NCBI GenBank assembly: GCA_001942185.1
Contig: MKJV01000091.1
Span: forward strand, 1-64,000
DNA from: Pseudonocardia sp. CNS-004
GTDB taxonomy: Bacteria; Actinomycetota; Actinomycetes; Mycobacteriales; Pseudonocardiaceae
DNA: 64,000 bases
Direction: 5' to 3'
The position numbers and the translations under genes were made by a program. Below, one piece after another: positions 10,318 to 20,228 of this stretch (within the stretch, counting starts at the first letter, position 1; each line of letters begins with the position of its first letter). The notes under the pieces are model-generated. The model searched no databases and was not told where the DNA came from. It saw nothing but the letters and a program-made list of their open reading frames with translations.

Positions 10318-10482
10318 AACGTTGATGACGTGGAGCGTTGCGTGGCGGTGCCGCCAGCGGAACCTCAGACGCCGTCTCGCTCCGGGATCTCCTCCTCATG
10401 AACGCCGGTTCACAGCGTCGGAGCTGTCCTCACGAGACGACGCCTGAGAACCCGCGGCGGTGCCGGCGGCGTGCTCCTACCA

Positions 10483-10497
10483 AGCGGCTCCGCCGCT
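10483..10497 (-). terminator. Short hairpin after fabF
   Basis: AGCGGC-TCC-GCCGCT at 10483-10497 forms a 6-bp GC-rich stem with a 3-nt loop, 27 bp beyond the fabF stop codon in the direction of transcription. It is the only clear hairpin at the end of the fab operon. The rest of 10318-10524 shows no gene. Confidence 0.45.
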
Positions 10498-10524
10498 GAC
10501 GGAACAGATCAGGCAGGCACTCGT

Positions 10525-11773
10525 TCAGACCTTCGTGAAGGCGACGGCGGCGTTGTGGCCGCCGAAGCCGAACGAGTCGCAGACGGCCGCGGTGAGGTCC
10601 GCCTTGCGCGGCTCGCCCGCCACCACGTCGAGCTCGACCCCCGGGTCCAGGTCCTCGAGGTTGAGCGTCGCGGGATGACCCCCTCCTTGATCGAGAGGAG
10701 GGTCACGATGCTCTCCACGGCCCCCGCCGCGCCGACGAGGTGGCCGAGCGCCGACTTCGGCGCGGTGAGCACCGGGTGGTCCCCGAGCGCCTTGCGGACG
10801 GCCCGGGTCTCGCCCACGTCACCGGCCACCGTGGAGGTGGCGTGGCAGTTGACGTGCCCGACGTCGGACGGCTCGAGACCGGCGTCGCGCACCGCCTTGG
10901 CGATGGCCCGCGACTGGCCGACGCCCTCCGGTTCGGGACCGGTGATGTGGTAGGCGTCGGCGGTGAGGCCCGCTCCCGCCAGCCGCCCGTGGACGGTGGC
11001 GCCGCGGGCCGCGGCGTGCTCGGCCCGCTCCAGCACCAGCACGCCTGCGCCCTCACCGAGCACGAACCCGTCGCGCCCGGTGTCGAACGGCCGCGACGCG
11101 CGTTCCGGCTCGTCGTTGCGCTGCGACAGCGTGCGTGCCTGCACGAACCCGGCGACGGTGATGCCGGTGATGCAGGCCTCGGCACCGCCCGCCAGCACGA
11201 CGTCGACCTCCCCGCTGCGCAGCAGGTTGAGCGCCCAGGCGAGCGCCTCGGCCCCGGACGCGCAGGCCGAGACCGGCGCGTGCACGCCGCCGCGGGCGCC
11301 GTACTCGATGCCGACCCAGGCCGCGGGCCCGTTCGGCATCAGCATCGGCACGGTGAGTGGCGAGACCTTGCGCAGCCCGTCCCGCTCGAGCAGGTCGTCC
11401 TGGTCGAGCAGGGTGACCGCGCCGCCGATGCCGGTTCCGATCACGACGCGAGGCGATCCGGGTCGACCTGCTCACCCGGTTCACCGAGGCCGGCGTGCTC
11501 CCACGCCTCCTTGGCAGCGACCAGCGCCACCTGCTCGCAGCGGTCCAGGCGCCGGGCCTTGACGCGCGGCAGCACCTCCGTCGGCGAGACCGCCAGCGGT
11601 GCGGCGATCTTCACCGGGAGCTCGTGGCGCTGCACCCACTCGTGCTCGTCGTCGTCGATCCGGCGGACGCCCGAGCGCCCCGACAGGATGGCGTCCCAGG
11701 TCGATGCGACGTCCCCACCGAGCGGGGTCGTCGCGCCGAGCCCGGTGACGACGACCTCGACCTGCGACGTCAC
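10525..11773 (-). CDS. fabF: Beta-ketoacyl-ACP synthase II, two frame breaks
   Basis: The elongating condensing enzyme of type II fatty acid synthesis, related to mycobacterial KasA/KasB. The Cys-His-His triad is visible: Cys in SACASGAEA, His in NCHATSTVAGD and His in SALGHLVGAAG. The C-terminus is FGFGGHNAAVAFTKV. Two one-base losses break it: at 11447/11448 (GCGTCGTG for GCGGTCGTG, restoring VVIGTGIGG) and at 10670/10671 (CCGCG for CCGGCG, restoring IPATLNLEDLDPG). Restored length is 416 residues. The GTG at 11773 overlaps the acpP stop by four bases (GTGA), indicating translational coupling. Confidence 0.93.
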
Positions 11774-12012
11774 TGGTTCTTGGAGATGTAGTCGACGGCG
11801 TCGCCGACCGTCTTCAGCTCGGCCAGCTGGTCGTCGGGGATCTTCACGCCGAACTTGTCCTCGGCCTGCACGGCGATCTCGACCATCGACAGCGAGTCGA
11901 TGTCCAGGTCGTCGACGAACGACTTCTCGGCCGACACCTCGGCGGTGTCGATGCCGGCGACCTCTTCGACGATCTCCGCGAGCCCGCTGAGGATCTCGGT
12001 GTTGTCGGCCAC
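11770..12012 (-). CDS. acpP: Acyl carrier protein
   Basis: An 80-residue acidic acyl carrier protein. The phosphopantetheine attachment serine sits in DDLDIDSLSMVEI at about residue 41. It resembles mycobacterial AcpM but lacks the long C-terminal extension. It carries the growing acyl chain between FabD, FabH and FabF, its operon neighbours. The frame is intact and its TGA overlaps the fabF GTG. Confidence 0.97.
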   Translation of the reverse strand: MADNTEILSGLAEIVEEVAGIDTAEVSAEKSFVDDLDIDSLSMVEIAVQAEDKFGVKIPDDQLAELKTVGDAVDYISKNQ

Positions 12013-12077
12013 GGTTTCTCTCCTTCTGTGGGGCGTTCAGGTTCTGGTACGACAGGTTCTGGTGCGGCGAGGGGATC

Positions 12078-13077
12078 CTAGGGACAGACGACGACCTGCG
12101 CGGCGAAGGACAGGCCTGCGCCGAACCCGGCGAGCAGTGTGACGTCACCCGAGCGGAGCGGCCCGCGGTGCGCATGTGGTCCATGGCGAGCGGGATCGAC
12201 GCCGACGAGGTGTTCCCGGAGTGGATGATGTCGTCGGCCACCACCATGTCCTCGCGGGCACCCTCCTTGCGCAGGCGCCGGGCGACGGCGTCGACGATGC
12301 GCAGGTTGGCCTGGTGGGGCACGAACACGTCGATGTCGGCGGGGGTGAGCCCGGCCATCTCGATCGCCTTCAACGCCACCGGCGCGATCTTGGTGGTGGC
12401 CCAGCGGAACACCGCCTGGCCCTCCTGCGCGAGCGCGTTGTTCTCGGGCTTGATGCGGATGGCCTGGGCCATGTCGCCCGCGCTGCCCCAGGCGAGCGGG
12501 CCGACACCGACCGAGGCGGCGTCGGCCGCCGGGCCGAGGACGGCCGCGCCCGCGCCGTCGGCGAAGATGATCGCCGTGGAGCGGTCGGTCCAGTCCATCC
12601 AGTCCGACAGCTTCTCCGCGCCGATCACCAGCACGTGCCGGGACGACCCGGCGCGCACCAGGTCGGCCGCGGTGCCGATGCCGTAGGAGAAGCCCGCGCA
12701 GGCCGCGTTGAGGTCGAACGCGCCGGGCGCCGGGATGCCGATCCGCTCGGCCGTCTGCGCCGCGGCGTTCGGGATGGGCGTGGGCATGGTGCAGGTCGCG
12801 ACGATCACCGTGTCGATGTCGGTGGGAGCGATCCCGGCGTCCTTCACCGCCCGCGACCCGGCCTCGGTGGCCATGTCGACCAGCAGCGTGCCCTCGTCGG
12901 CGATGCGGCGGCTCTCGATGCCGACCCGCTCGCGGATCCACTGGTCGTTGGTGTCCATCCGCTGGGCGAGGTCGTCGTTGGTGACGACGTTCTCGGGCTG
13001 GCTGCTGCCCAGCCCGAGTAGCCGCGCGCGGCGACGGATTCAGCGGTGCGGAGCGTGATGGGTCGGGACGGGCTCAC
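12078..13077 (-). CDS. fabH: Beta-ketoacyl-ACP synthase III, two frame breaks
   Basis: The enzyme that condenses acyl-CoA with malonyl-ACP to start fatty acid synthesis. The triad is present: Cys in NAACAGFSYG, His in VPHQANLRI and Asn in HSGNTSSASIP. The N-terminus starts at the GTG at 13077, which overlaps the fabD TGA as GTGA. Two one-base losses interrupt it: near 13022 (joining VAARG to LLGLGSSQPENV) and at about 12160 (joining MRTAG to PLRSGDVTLLAGFGAG). Restored length is 333 residues, ending AAQVVVCP. Without the repairs the protein would lose either its first 40 residues or its last 30. Confidence 0.93.
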
Positions 13078-14006
13078 GTGTCGGCTCCCGCGTGCTCGGT
13101 GATGAGGTCGACGGCCTTGTCGAGGTCGTCGGGGGTCTTGAGGGCGAGCGTCGCGGTGCCCTTGAGCTCGCGCTTGACCAGCCCCACCAGGGTGCCTGCG
13201 GGCGGCAGCTCGATCACCGCGGTGACGCCGAGCTCGGACAGGCGCGCCATGCACGCGTCCCACCGCACGGGCAACGTGACCTGGGCGACGAGCCTGCGCA
13301 GCGCCTCGGCGCCGTCGGCGACGACCTCGCCGTCGGCGTTGGACAGCAGCGGGCGTGCCGGGTCGGCCGGGTCGACCGTCTCGGCGTGGGTGCGCATCGC
13401 GTCCTCGGCGGGTGCCATGAAGCGGGTGTGGAACGCGCCTGCCACCGGCAGCGGGATCACGCGGGCGCGTTCGGGTGGCGCCGCGGCGAGCTCGGCGAGC
13501 GCGGCATGCGGGCCGGCGGCGACGACCTGGCCCGCCCCGTTGCGGTTGGCGGGGTCGAGGCCAAGCTCGGCGAGTCTGGCCAGCACCTCGTCGGGCTTCC
13601 CGCCCAGCACCGCGCTCATGCCGGTGGGGGCGAGCGCGCACGCGGCGGCCATCTCGCGACCGCGCACGGCGGCCAGCGAGACCGCGGCGTCGGCGCTGAG
13701 CACGTCGGCCACCGCGGCGGCGGCCAGCTCCCCGACGGAGTGGCCCGCGACCGGCGCCGCGGCCGGCAGCGCGGTGCGCGCGGTGAGCCGGGCCGCGGCC
13801 AGCAGCGCGCCTGCGACCACGAGCGGTTGGGTGACGGCGGTGTCCTTGATCTCGTCGGCACCGGCGGTGGTGCCCAGCCGGCGCAGGTCGAGACCGGTGG
13901 CGTCGGACCATCGGGCGAGCGTTTCCTCGGCCGCGGGGTCGTCGAGCCACGGGCTGAGCATGCCCGGGGTCTGGGAGCCCTGGCCGGGTGCGAGCAAGGC
14001 GATCAC
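13074..14006 (-). CDS. fabD: Malonyl-CoA:ACP transacylase
   Basis: Transfers malonyl from CoA to the acyl carrier protein. The nucleophile serine is in AGHSVGELAAA and the substrate-binding segment GAFHTRFM is present. Choosing the GTG at 14006 (VIALLAPGQGSQ) gives 310 residues, normal for the family; an upstream in-frame ATG at 14060 would add an unlikely proline-rich leader. The frame is intact. It is the first gene of the fab operon, and the 17-bp palindrome at 14076-14092 lies 69 nt ahead of this start. The ribosome-binding site is weak. Confidence 0.95.
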   Translation of the reverse strand: MIALLAPGQGSQTPGMLSPWLDDPAAEETLARWSDATGLDLRRLGTTAGADEIKDTAVTQPLVVAGALLAAARLTARTALPAAAPVAGHSVGELAAAAVADVLSADAAVSLAAVRGREMAAACALAPTGMSAVLGGKPDEVLARLAELGLDPANRNGAGQVVAAGPHAALAELAAAPPERARVIPLPVAGAFHTRFMAPAEDAMRTHAETVDPADPARPLLSNADGEVVADGAEALRRLVAQVTLPVRWDACMARLSELGVTAVIELPPAGTLVGLVKRELKGTATLALKTPDDLDKAVDLITEHAGADT

Positions 14007-14075
14007 GACACGTAGCAAACCGGGCCGGGGTGGGCCGCCGGAATGCGCAGTGCCCACCAACCTCGTGGGCCGGAT

Positions 14076-14092
14076 TTGGAGGTTTCCTCCAA
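14076..14092 (-). promoter_or_regulatory. 17-bp palindrome before fabD, candidate FasR operator
   Basis: Reading toward fabD, the sequence is TTGGAGG-AAA-CCTCCAA, 7-bp perfect arms around three bases, 69 nt before the fabD start and inside the 151-bp gap between fasR and fabD. The PucR-type regulator FasR is known to act on the fabD-fabH-acpP-fabF promoter in Streptomyces; that this palindrome is its site is my inference. An element of the same size, core (AGGAAACCT), orientation and distance lies before the salicylate synthase gene at 40483-40499, also beside a PucR-family gene. Confidence 0.55.
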
Positions 14093-14157
14093 CGACACGC
14101 GGCCGATGATCGCGGTAAGCCGCCGGCGAGCTGGGTCGTGTTGTGGATACCCGCAGG

Positions 14158-15416
14158 TCACGTCGGGTCCAGCGGATCGCGGCCTCGTTCGAGCCGAGCC
14201 GCGAGCACGGCGATGCGCAACACCAGGGCGTCGCGCGGGTCGGTGGGGCGCAGCCCGGTGAGTTCGGTCACCCGCCGTAGTCGGTACCTCACGGTGTTGG
14301 CGTGGACGAAGAGCGTGCGGGCGCACGCCTCGAGCGCGCTCCCGCTCTCCAGGAACGCCTCCACGGTGGTCAGGAGCTCGCCGCCGGCGGCGACCAGCGG
14401 GTCGACGAAACGGGTGACGAGCTTGCGGTGCGCCACCGGGTCACCGGCGAGCGCGCGCTCGGGCAGCAGGTCGTCGGCAGCCACCGGTCGGGGCGCATCC
14501 GGCCGGCCGCGGCGGCGCGCAGACCCGCGATCGCGTCGCGGGCGCTGGCGTGCGCGCCCGCGAGGTCTGCGGCCCGCGGCCCCACGACCACCGGGCCCGG
14601 CCCGAACGCCTCGACGACCGTGCCGATGTCCCCGCCGGTGTCGAGACCGGGCGGTTCGGACAGCAGCACGACGAGGCGGTTGCCCTGCACGCCCACGAGC
14701 ACCGACTGGCCCGACCGGTCGGCCTCGCGGCGCAGCTCGGACAGCAACGCCTCGTGGGCCTCCGGGGCCGGGCCGCCGACCACCACGCGCAACGGCTCGG
14801 ACGAGTCCCAGCCGAGCGCGGACGCGCGCGAGACCAGGCCGTCGGCCCAGCTGCGCACGGTGCTGCCGGAGTCCGCACCGGGCCCGCGAACGACCGCGTC
14901 GACGACGAGCGCCTCCACCCGGGCGTCCCAGGCGCCACGGCTCTCCGCCTCGCCCGCGTACACCGTGGCGGCCGCGAACGCGATCTCCCGCCCGAAGCGC
15001 AGCACGCCCTCGACGAGCGCGCGCCGTTCGGCGTCGTCCGCCGCCAGCGGCGGCAGCTGCTCCTCGAAGACCTCGGCCGCGATGCGGACGAGGTCGACGG
15101 TCTGGGACAGCGTCAGCCGGCGTGCGAGATCACGCGGTGCGATGCGGAACGCCTCGGCCGTGAGCCGCGCTCTGTGAGATCCTTCTGGCCCACGCCCACC
15201 GATCCACGCCACGAAGTTGGCCACGCCGGTCTGCGTGACGAGCTGGACGCCCGCCCGCCGATCGGCCGACAGCCGCGCGAACCACGGCCGGCGCCGGGCC
15301 ATCGCCGTGAGGCACGCGGCAGCCAGGTCGCCCGCGGCCAGCTCGAGCTTGCGCAGGGTGGCCGGGGACACGCCGGAATGCGCCCGTTCCCCGTCATCGG
15401 TCACACGGGGCAGCAT
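14158..15416 (-). CDS. fasR: PucR-family regulator of fatty acid synthesis, one frame break
   Basis: A 419-residue regulator with a variable N-terminal sensory region, a central GGDEF-like fold typical of PucR/CdaR proteins, and a C-terminal helix-turn-helix (FVHANTVRYRLRRVTELTG) as in PF13556. Its place directly before fabD-fabH-acpP-fabF on the same strand matches FasR of Streptomyces (family knowledge). The frame changes near 14495, where one base is lost between the GGDEF-like region and PVAADDLLPERA. The start is taken as the ATG at 15416; a GTG at 15404 is an alternative and neither has a clear ribosome-binding site. Confidence 0.85.
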
Positions 15417-15588
15417 CGCACGGCCGACCGACGCCGGAACGCGAGGTCAGGACGTCGGGCCGACGGGTGGCGGTGGATCGACGGGCCGCCGTGGCGGCGG
15501 CCCGGAACTAGCCTCCGGAGCGTCGGCGTGCTGCGGAGGTTGGGGGATGAGCCGGCGCCGGAGCGCCGGGACCTGCGAAGATCGGCTC

Positions 15589-15795
15589 TCAGCCGAGCGG
15601 AGTGACCTTGGTGGCCTGCGGACCCTTCTGGCCCTGCTCGATGTCGAACGACACGCGCTGACCCTCGTCGAGGCTCTTGTATCCGTTGGTCTGGATCGCC
15701 GAGTAGTGCACGAACACGTCCGCGCCACCACCGTCAGGAGCGAGGAAGCCGTAGCCCTTCTCGCTGTTGAACCACTTGACGGTGCCCTCTGCCAT
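15589..15795 (-). CDS. Cold-shock protein (CspA family)
   Basis: A 68-residue cold-shock domain protein, an RNA chaperone. Both RNA-binding motifs are intact: GYGFL (RNP1-like, KGYGFLAPD) and VFVHYSAI (RNP2). GAGGAGAG lies just upstream of the ATG at 15795. It is followed by nothing in operon; the next gene upstream (aceE) is separated by a terminator hairpin and about 190 bp of leader, consistent with the long 5' untranslated regions usual for this family. Confidence 0.95.
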   Translation of the reverse strand: MAEGTVKWFNSEKGYGFLAPDGGGADVFVHYSAIQTNGYKSLDEGQRVSFDIEQGQKGPQATKVTPLG

Positions 15796-15981
15796 TCTTG
15801 CTCTCCTCGTACCTGGTGCCGGGGCACTGCCCCCGGCCTCGCGCCGCCTGGTCGCTACGGTCCGCGCCCTGGTCGGGACGCCGTTCACGATCACCCGTGG
15901 CCGGCGTCGGGCCGGAGCGTATCGTGTTCGGGCCGCTCTGCCGAGAGTCAATAACCAGTGATTTTCCGGCCGTTTCAACGA

Positions 15982-16027
15982 GAAGAGCCGCGTTCCCGGC
16001 CTCGGAAGGAGGGGAACGCGGCTCTTC
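15982..16027 (-). terminator. Hairpin after aceE
   Basis: GAAGAGCCGCGTTCCC at 15982-15997 pairs perfectly over 16 bp with GGGAACGCGGCTCTTC at 16012-16027, with a 14-nt loop. It begins 16 bp beyond the aceE stop codon and separates aceE from the cold-shock gene downstream. It is the second strongest hairpin seen in the window. Confidence 0.8.
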
Positions 16028-16043
16028 CGCCGGTGGTGTGGTA

Positions 16044-18808
16044 TCAGGCCACGCCGCTGTCGCTCGTCTGCGGACCGGCCGCCTGCGGGTCGTCGATCCG
16101 GTACTTCGCGGCGGCCTCGGCCACCGCGCCGCGGTCGAACTCGCCACGTGCGGCGAGGGTCTCCAGCGCCGCCACCGTGATCGACTCGGCGTCGACGTTG
16201 AAGTGCCTGCGCACCGCCGGCCGGGTGTCGGACAGGCCGAACCCGTCCGTGCCGAGCTCGTGAACGGCGCCGGCACCCACTGGCGGACCAGGTCGGGCAG
16301 CGCCCGCATCCAATCCGACGTCGCGACCACCGGGCCGCCCTCGCCCAGTGCACGGGTGAGGTACGGGACGCGCGGCTCGGCGTCGGGGTGCAGCAGGTTG
16401 TGCTGCTCGCACTCGACCCCGTCACGGCGCAGCTCGCCCCACGACGTCACCGACCACACCTCGGCCCCGACACCCCACTGCTCGGCGAGCATGTCGCGCG
16501 CCTGCAACGCCCACGGGAGGGCCACCCCGGACGCCAGCAGCCGCACCTGCGGCCCCTCGGTGCGTGGGCTCGCCGCGTACCGGTAGATGCCGCGCAGCAG
16601 CCCGTCGACGTCGAGCTCCTCCGGCTCGGCGGGCTGGACGTAGGGCTCGTTGTAGACCGTCAGGTAGTAGATGACGTTCTCGGCGTCCTCCCCGACCATG
16701 CGCCGCAGACCGTCCTTGACGATGTGCGCCACCTCGAACGAGAACGCCGGGTCGTAGGCCACGACCGCCGGGTTGGTGGCCGCGAGCAGCAGCGAGTGCC
16801 CGTCGTTGTGCTGCAGGCCCTCACCGGTGAGCGTGGTGCGGCCCGCCGTGGCGCCGACGAGGAACCCGCGGGCCATCTGGTCGGCCGCCGCCCAGATCGA
16901 GTCGCCGGTGCGCTGGAACCCGAACATCGAGTAGAAGACGTAGACCGGGATCATCGGCTCGCCGTGCGTGGCGTACGAGGTGCCCGCCGCGGTGAACGAG
17001 CCCACCGACCCGGCCTCGTTGATGCCCTCGTGCAGCAGCTGGCCCTGCTCGCTCTCGCGGTAGGCGAGCATGAGCGAGGCGTCCACGGACGTGTACTGCT
17101 GCCCGTTCGGGTTGTAGATCTTCTGCGTCGGGAACATGGAGTCCATCCCGAACGTGCGCGCCTCGTCCGGGATGATCGGCACGAACCGGCCGCCGATCTC
17201 CTTGTCCTTGACCAGCTCGCGCAGCAGCCGGACGAACGCCATCGTGGTGGCGACCTCCTGCTTGCCCGAGCCCTTCCGGATGATCTCGTAGACCTTGTCG
17301 CCGGGCAGGACCAGCGGTGTCGACGTGGTCCGCCGCGACGGCACCGAACCGCCGAGCTGGCGCCTGCGCTCGCGCATGTACTGGATCGCCGGGTCGTCGT
17401 CGCCCGGGTGGTAGTACGGCGGCAGGTAGGGGTTCTCCTCCAGCGCGGCGTCCGAGATCGGGATGCGCTGCTCGTCGCGGAACTGCTTGAGGTCGGCGAG
17501 CGACAGCTTCTTCATCTGGTGGGTGGCGTTGCGCCCGGCGAAGCTCGGGCCCACCCCGTAGCCCTTGATGGTCTTGGCCAGGATCACCGTGGGCTGCCCG
17601 TGGTGCTCCAGCGCCGCCGCGTAGGCCGCGTAGACCTTGCGGTAGTCGTGCCCGCCGCGCTTGAGGTTCCAGATCTCGGCGTCGCTCATCGGCTCGACGA
17701 GCGCCTTCGTGCGCGGGTCGCGCCCGAAGAAGTGGTCGCGCACGTAGCCGCCGTCGTTGGCCTTGTATGTCTGGTAGTCACCGTCCGGGGTGTCGTTCAT
17801 CAGGTTGATGAGCGCGCCGTCGCGGTCGGCGTGCAGCAGGGCGTCCCACTCGCGGCCCCAGATCACCTTGATGACGTTCCAGCCCGCGCCGCGGAAGAAC
17901 GACTCCAGCTCCTGGATGATCTTGCCGTTGCCGCGGACCGGGCCGTCGAGGCGCTGCAGGTTGCAGTTGACGACGAACGTGAGGTTGTCCAGCCCCTCCG
18001 TCGCGGCGATGTGGATCAGGCCGCGGGACTCCGGCTCGTCCATCTCGCCGTCGCCGAGGAACGCCCATACTCGCTGGTCGGACGTGTCGCGGATGCCGCG
18101 GTCGTGCAGGTAGCGGTTGAACCGCGCCTGCATGATCGAGTTCATCGGGCCGAGGCCCATGGAGACCGTGGGGAACTCCCAGAAGTCCGGCATCAGCCGC
18201 GGGTGCGGGTAGGAGGGCAGCCCGTGCCCCCGCCCGCCGTGCGAGAGCTCCTGGCGGAACCCGTCGAGCCGGTCGGACGACAGCCGCCCCTCCAGGTACG
18301 CACGCGCGTAGATCCCGGGTGACGCGTGGCCCTGGATGTAGACCTGATCACCCCCACCCGGGTGATCCTTTCCCCTGAAGAAGTGGTTGAACCCCACCTC
18401 GTAGAGGGTGGCCGACGACGCGTAGGACGAGATGTGACCGCCCACCCCGATGCCCGGCCGCTGCGCGCGGTGCACCGTCATCGCGGCGTTCCAGCGGATC
18501 CAGCGGCGGTAGGCCCGCTCGGTCTCCTCGTCGCCGGGGAACCACGGCTCCCGGTCGGTGGGGATGGTGTTGACGTAGTCCGTGCTGGTCAGCGAGGGGA
18601 CGCCGACGTGGCGCTCCCGCGCCCGCTGCAGCATGCGCAGCATCAGGTAACGAGCCCGTTGCTGCCCGGCGGCGTCGAGGACTGCATCGAAGGAGTCGAG
18701 CCACTCGGCCGTCTCCTCCGGGTCGATGTCCGGCAGGTGGGCGGCGAGCCCGTCGCGGATGACGTGCACGCGCCGCGGTCCACTGCCGTCGGTGTTCTGG
18801 CCGGTCAA
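16044..18808 (-). CDS. aceE: Pyruvate dehydrogenase E1 component, one frame break
   Basis: Homodimeric, thiamine-diphosphate-dependent E1 that decarboxylates pyruvate for the pyruvate dehydrogenase complex. The TPP motif is GDGEMDEPES at about residue 250; QGHASPGIYAR and YGVGPSFAGRN are typical AceE segments. About 921 residues after repair, normal length. One base is lost near 16267, between QWVPAP and the following HELGTDGFGLSDTRPAV, so the last 75 residues are in another frame. The start is a TTG at 18808 preceded by AGGGAG at the right distance. A 15-bp tandem repeat lies 26 bp upstream of the start. Confidence 0.94.
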
Positions 18809-18833
18809 GGGAACTCCCTGCCTTGGTCGAGCT

Positions 18834-18863
18834 GAGTCTGTCGCTGTCGAGTCTGTCGCTGTC
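18834..18863. repeat. 15-bp tandem direct repeat ahead of aceE
   Basis: GAGTCTGTCGCTGTC occurs twice without a gap at 18834-18848 and 18849-18863, in the 226-bp region between the divergent aceE and DUF3052 genes. It lies 26 bp upstream of the aceE start, so within or next to its leader. No dyad symmetry; it may be a recent slippage duplication or a regulator-binding direct repeat. Confidence 0.7.
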
Positions 18864-19034
18864 CTTGTCGTCCCCTATCGTGCCCCTCGGCGCTCGATCT
18901 CGTAACGAGTGGTTGCGCGCCGGACAGTCGTCGTGTTCGGATTCCGCAACCAACGAGGTCGCAACCGATCGAGTGCCGGGGTCGGGGGACCGGACACCGG
19001 CAACGAGCAGTGCACGAGGCAAAGGGGTACAGGC

Positions 19035-19472
19035 GTGGTGGCCGCGGATGATGCCGGACGTACGTCCGACATCGCGGGAAAGCTCGGCGTCGAGTCGGGC
19101 ATGGTCGTCCAGGAACTCGGCTGGGACAGCGATGTCGACGAGGCGGTGCGCGATGCCGTCGAGGAGAGAGCGGGCGACGAGCTGCTCGACGAGGACGCCG
19201 TCGACGTCATCGACGTCGTCCTGATGTGGTGGCGCGACGGCGACGGGGACCTCGTCGACGCGCTCATCAACGCGATCGGTCCGCTCGCCGACAACGGCGT
19301 GATCTGGGTGCTCACACCCAAGACCGGCCGCCCCGGGCACGTCGAGCCCAGCGAGATCGCCGAGGCGGCCCCGACTGCCGGGCTCTCGCAGACCTCCAAC
19401 ATCACGGTCAGCGAGGGCTGGGTGGGTTCGAGACTGGTGGCGCCGCGGGCGGCCGCGAAGTCGCGGCGCTGA
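19035..19472 (+). CDS. DUF3052 family protein
   Basis: A 145-residue acidic protein matching DUF3052, conserved across actinobacteria and typically found beside aceE and a peroxiredoxin, as here. Segments AGKLGVESGMVVQELGWD and VIWVLTPKTGRPGHVEP are typical. The GTG at 19035 follows AAAGGGG; a second in-frame GTG at 19038 is possible. The function is unknown. Intact frame. Confidence 0.85.
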   Translation: MVAADDAGRTSDIAGKLGVESGMVVQELGWDSDVDEAVRDAVEERAGDELLDEDAVDVIDVVLMWWRDGDGDLVDALINAIGPLADNGVIWVLTPKTGRPGHVEPSEIAEAAPTAGLSQTSNITVSEGWVGSRLVAPRAAAKSRR

Positions 19473-19535
19473 GCGCGACCCGTCGGACTAGGCTCATCCC
19501 GACGGCACCGCTCGACACCCCGAGGAGACCTGCCC

Positions 19536-19996
19536 ATGCGCCCGAGGTCGGCACCGAAGCACCCGACTTCACCCTCAAGGACCAGAACAACCAGGACGTC
19601 ACGCTCTCGTCGTTCCGCGGCGAGCGCAACGTCCTCGTCGTCTTCTACCCGTTCGCGTTCTCCGGGATCTGCACGGGCGAGCTGTGCGCGATCCGGGACG
19701 ACCTGGGCACCTTCCAGAACGAGGACGTCCAGGTGCTCGGCGTCTCCGTCGACCACGTGTTCGCCCTGAAGGCGTGGGCCACCCAGGAGAACTACCAGTT
19801 CCCGCTGCTGTCGGACTTCTGGCCGCACGGCGCCACCGCCACCGCATACGGTGTGTTCAACACCGACCGCGGCATGGCGGTGCGCGGCACGTTCCTCGTG
19901 GACAAGGCCGGCATCGTCCGCTTCGCCGAGGTGAACGCCCCCGGCGAGGCCCGCGACCAGGAGGCGTGGAAGAAGGCACTGGCCTCGGTGGCCTAG
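19536..19996 (+). CDS. ahpE: Peroxiredoxin AhpE, frame broken at codon 2
   Basis: A 1-Cys-type thiol peroxidase of the AhpE group that reduces peroxides and peroxynitrite. The peroxidatic cysteine is in FAFSGICTGEL at about residue 45 and the conserved Arg is in FLVDKAG-type C-terminal context. The ATG at 19536 follows GGAGA, but the conserved protein (APEVGTEAPDFTLKDQNN) is in the next frame: the sequence reads ATGCGCCCGAG where ATGGCGCCCGAG would be in frame. One G is thus missing directly after the start codon. Restored length is 153 residues. Confidence 0.92.
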
Positions 19997-20007
19997 CCCG
20001 AGACCAC

Positions 20008-20033
20008 CGCCGGTCCGCCACGGTGGACCGGCG
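20008..20033 (+). terminator. Hairpin between ahpE and tRNA-Val
   Basis: CGCCGGTCC at 20008-20016 pairs over 9 bp with GGACCGGCG at 20025-20033 around an 8-nt loop, 11 bp after the ahpE stop and just before the tRNA gene. Suitable to end the ahpE transcript. Confidence 0.6.
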
Positions 20034-20036
20034 TGC

Positions 20037-20111
20037 GGGCGCGTAGCTCAGCGGGAGAGCACTCGGTTTACACCCGAGCGGTCGCAGGTTCGAACCCTGC
20101 CGCGCCCACCA
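20037..20111 (+). tRNA. tRNA-Val (anticodon UAC)
   Basis: A complete cloverleaf: 7-bp acceptor stem GGGCGCG (20037-20043) with CGCGCCC (20101-20107), D-arm AGCTCAGCGGGAGAGC, anticodon stem CTCGG/CCGAG around the loop TTTACAC with anticodon TAC, and T-arm GCAGGTTCGAACCCTGC. The CCA end is encoded (20109-20111). It reads GUA valine codons. Confidence 0.97.
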
Positions 20112-20228
20112 GTTCCAACCGCCGCGCCGGTGCACGGTCGCGGCGAGGTGCGCGGTGTCGGCCGGCAACCGGCGGCTACCTGTGGGAGGACCCGTCGACG
20201 AGCCGGCTGCCCCGGCGGGTAGAGGTGT

